DNA of 5,734 nt from Planctomycetaceae bacterium. GTDB lineage: Bacteria; Planctomycetota; Planctomycetia; Pirellulales; Thermoguttaceae. The translations under genes and the position numbers were made by a program. How positions within the stretch are numbered: position 1 is the stretch's first letter; the number at the start of each line of letters is the position of its first letter. The stretch is taken from positions 1 to 5,734 of the forward strand of contig JAITST010000541.1 in assembly GCA_031287585.1 (NCBI GenBank). Direction: 5' to 3'. Positions 5,556-5,734 of the stretch are shown piece after piece. Below the pieces are notes generated by a model. That model saw nothing but the letters and a program-made list of their open reading frames with translations, made no database searches and was not told the origin of the DNA.

Positions 5556-5571
5556 TTTGAGTATTTGAGTA
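5556..5571. repeat. 8-bp tandem duplication
   Basis: The unit TTTGAGTA is present twice in perfect tandem (5556-5563, 5564-5571), between the long inverted repeat and the promoter at 5591. It resembles the other short tandem duplications in this window. Confidence 0.65.
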
Positions 5572-5590
5572 ACAAACAAGAATCTAGGGC

Positions 5591-5619
5591 TTGACGTATT
5601 AGGAGGAGTGTGATACAAT
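5591..5619 (+). promoter_or_regulatory. Strong sigma-70 type promoter
   Basis: TTGACG (5591-5596) and TACAAT (5614-5619) are separated by exactly 17 bases, each one base from consensus. Predicted transcription start is about 5626, giving a leader of about 43 bases before the ATG at 5669. This is the best promoter in the window. Its spacer contains AGGAGG (5601-5606), discussed under findings. Confidence 0.75.
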
Positions 5620-5668
5620 GCGCGTTCTTTGATTTCGTTAAAACGGTTTACCAAACTAAAAACGCAAA

Positions 5669-5734
5669 ATGAAAACGTCATCATTAAACAAATTACACAG
5701 CATAGATAACAAGTTGCGGCAACTCCGTCAACTT
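5669..5734 (+). CDS. 5' fragment of an unidentified gene
   Basis: An ATG at 5669 opens a frame of 22 codons that runs off the window edge. It begins MKTSSLNKLHSIDNKLRQLR and is rich in Leu, Lys, Arg and Gln with helix-like spacing of hydrophobic residues. This would suit the start of a coiled-coil protein, such as the helical zinc-ribbon family common in many bacteria, but the fragment is too short to assign. Support for it being real is the strong promoter at 5591-5619, correctly spaced. No Shine-Dalgarno precedes the ATG, as with hemH and queE. Confidence 0.55.
   Translation, partial: MKTSSLNKLHSIDNKLRQLRQL

Overview
The window looks like a bacterial chromosome segment of moderate to low G+C. 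The ferrochelatase and the long trigger factor read like planctomycete (PVC-group) versions, and the chromosomal genes mostly lack Shine-Dalgarno sequences, which also fits that group. This placement is an inference from remembered family features; no search was run.

Layout. Positions 1-256 hold no gene I can support. Positions 257-1347 are a decayed IS630-family insertion sequence on the minus strand. It has terminal inverted repeats and a transposase broken by at least five lesions. Downstream on the plus strand is an intact ferrochelatase gene (hemH, 1443-2468). A 310-base non-coding gap between convergent genes (2469-2778) contains two inverted-repeat structures. The minus strand then carries queE (7-carboxy-7-deazaguanine synthase, 2779-3450), an intrinsic terminator (3463-3491), the trigger factor gene tig (3520-5028), a leader with short tandem duplications and a small palindrome, a terminator-like hairpin (5150-5197) and tRNA-Gly(GCC) (5204-5276). 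In transcription order the minus-strand block is tRNA-Gly, tig, queE. Positions 5277-5668 form a divergent intergenic region with a probable tRNA promoter, an A/T palindrome, a 93-base inverted repeat with 40-base arms, and a near-consensus sigma-70 promoter. That promoter drives a plus-strand gene of which only the first 22 codons (5669-5734) are visible.

The intact genes are housekeeping: haem synthesis, tRNA queuosine/7-deazaguanine synthesis, nascent-chain folding and glycine decoding. They do not form one pathway. The least explained element is the long inverted repeat at 5442-5534. The clearest broader pattern is several perfect 8-13 bp tandem duplications confined to non-coding or dead DNA. 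I see no clear evidence of a new defence or metabolic system.
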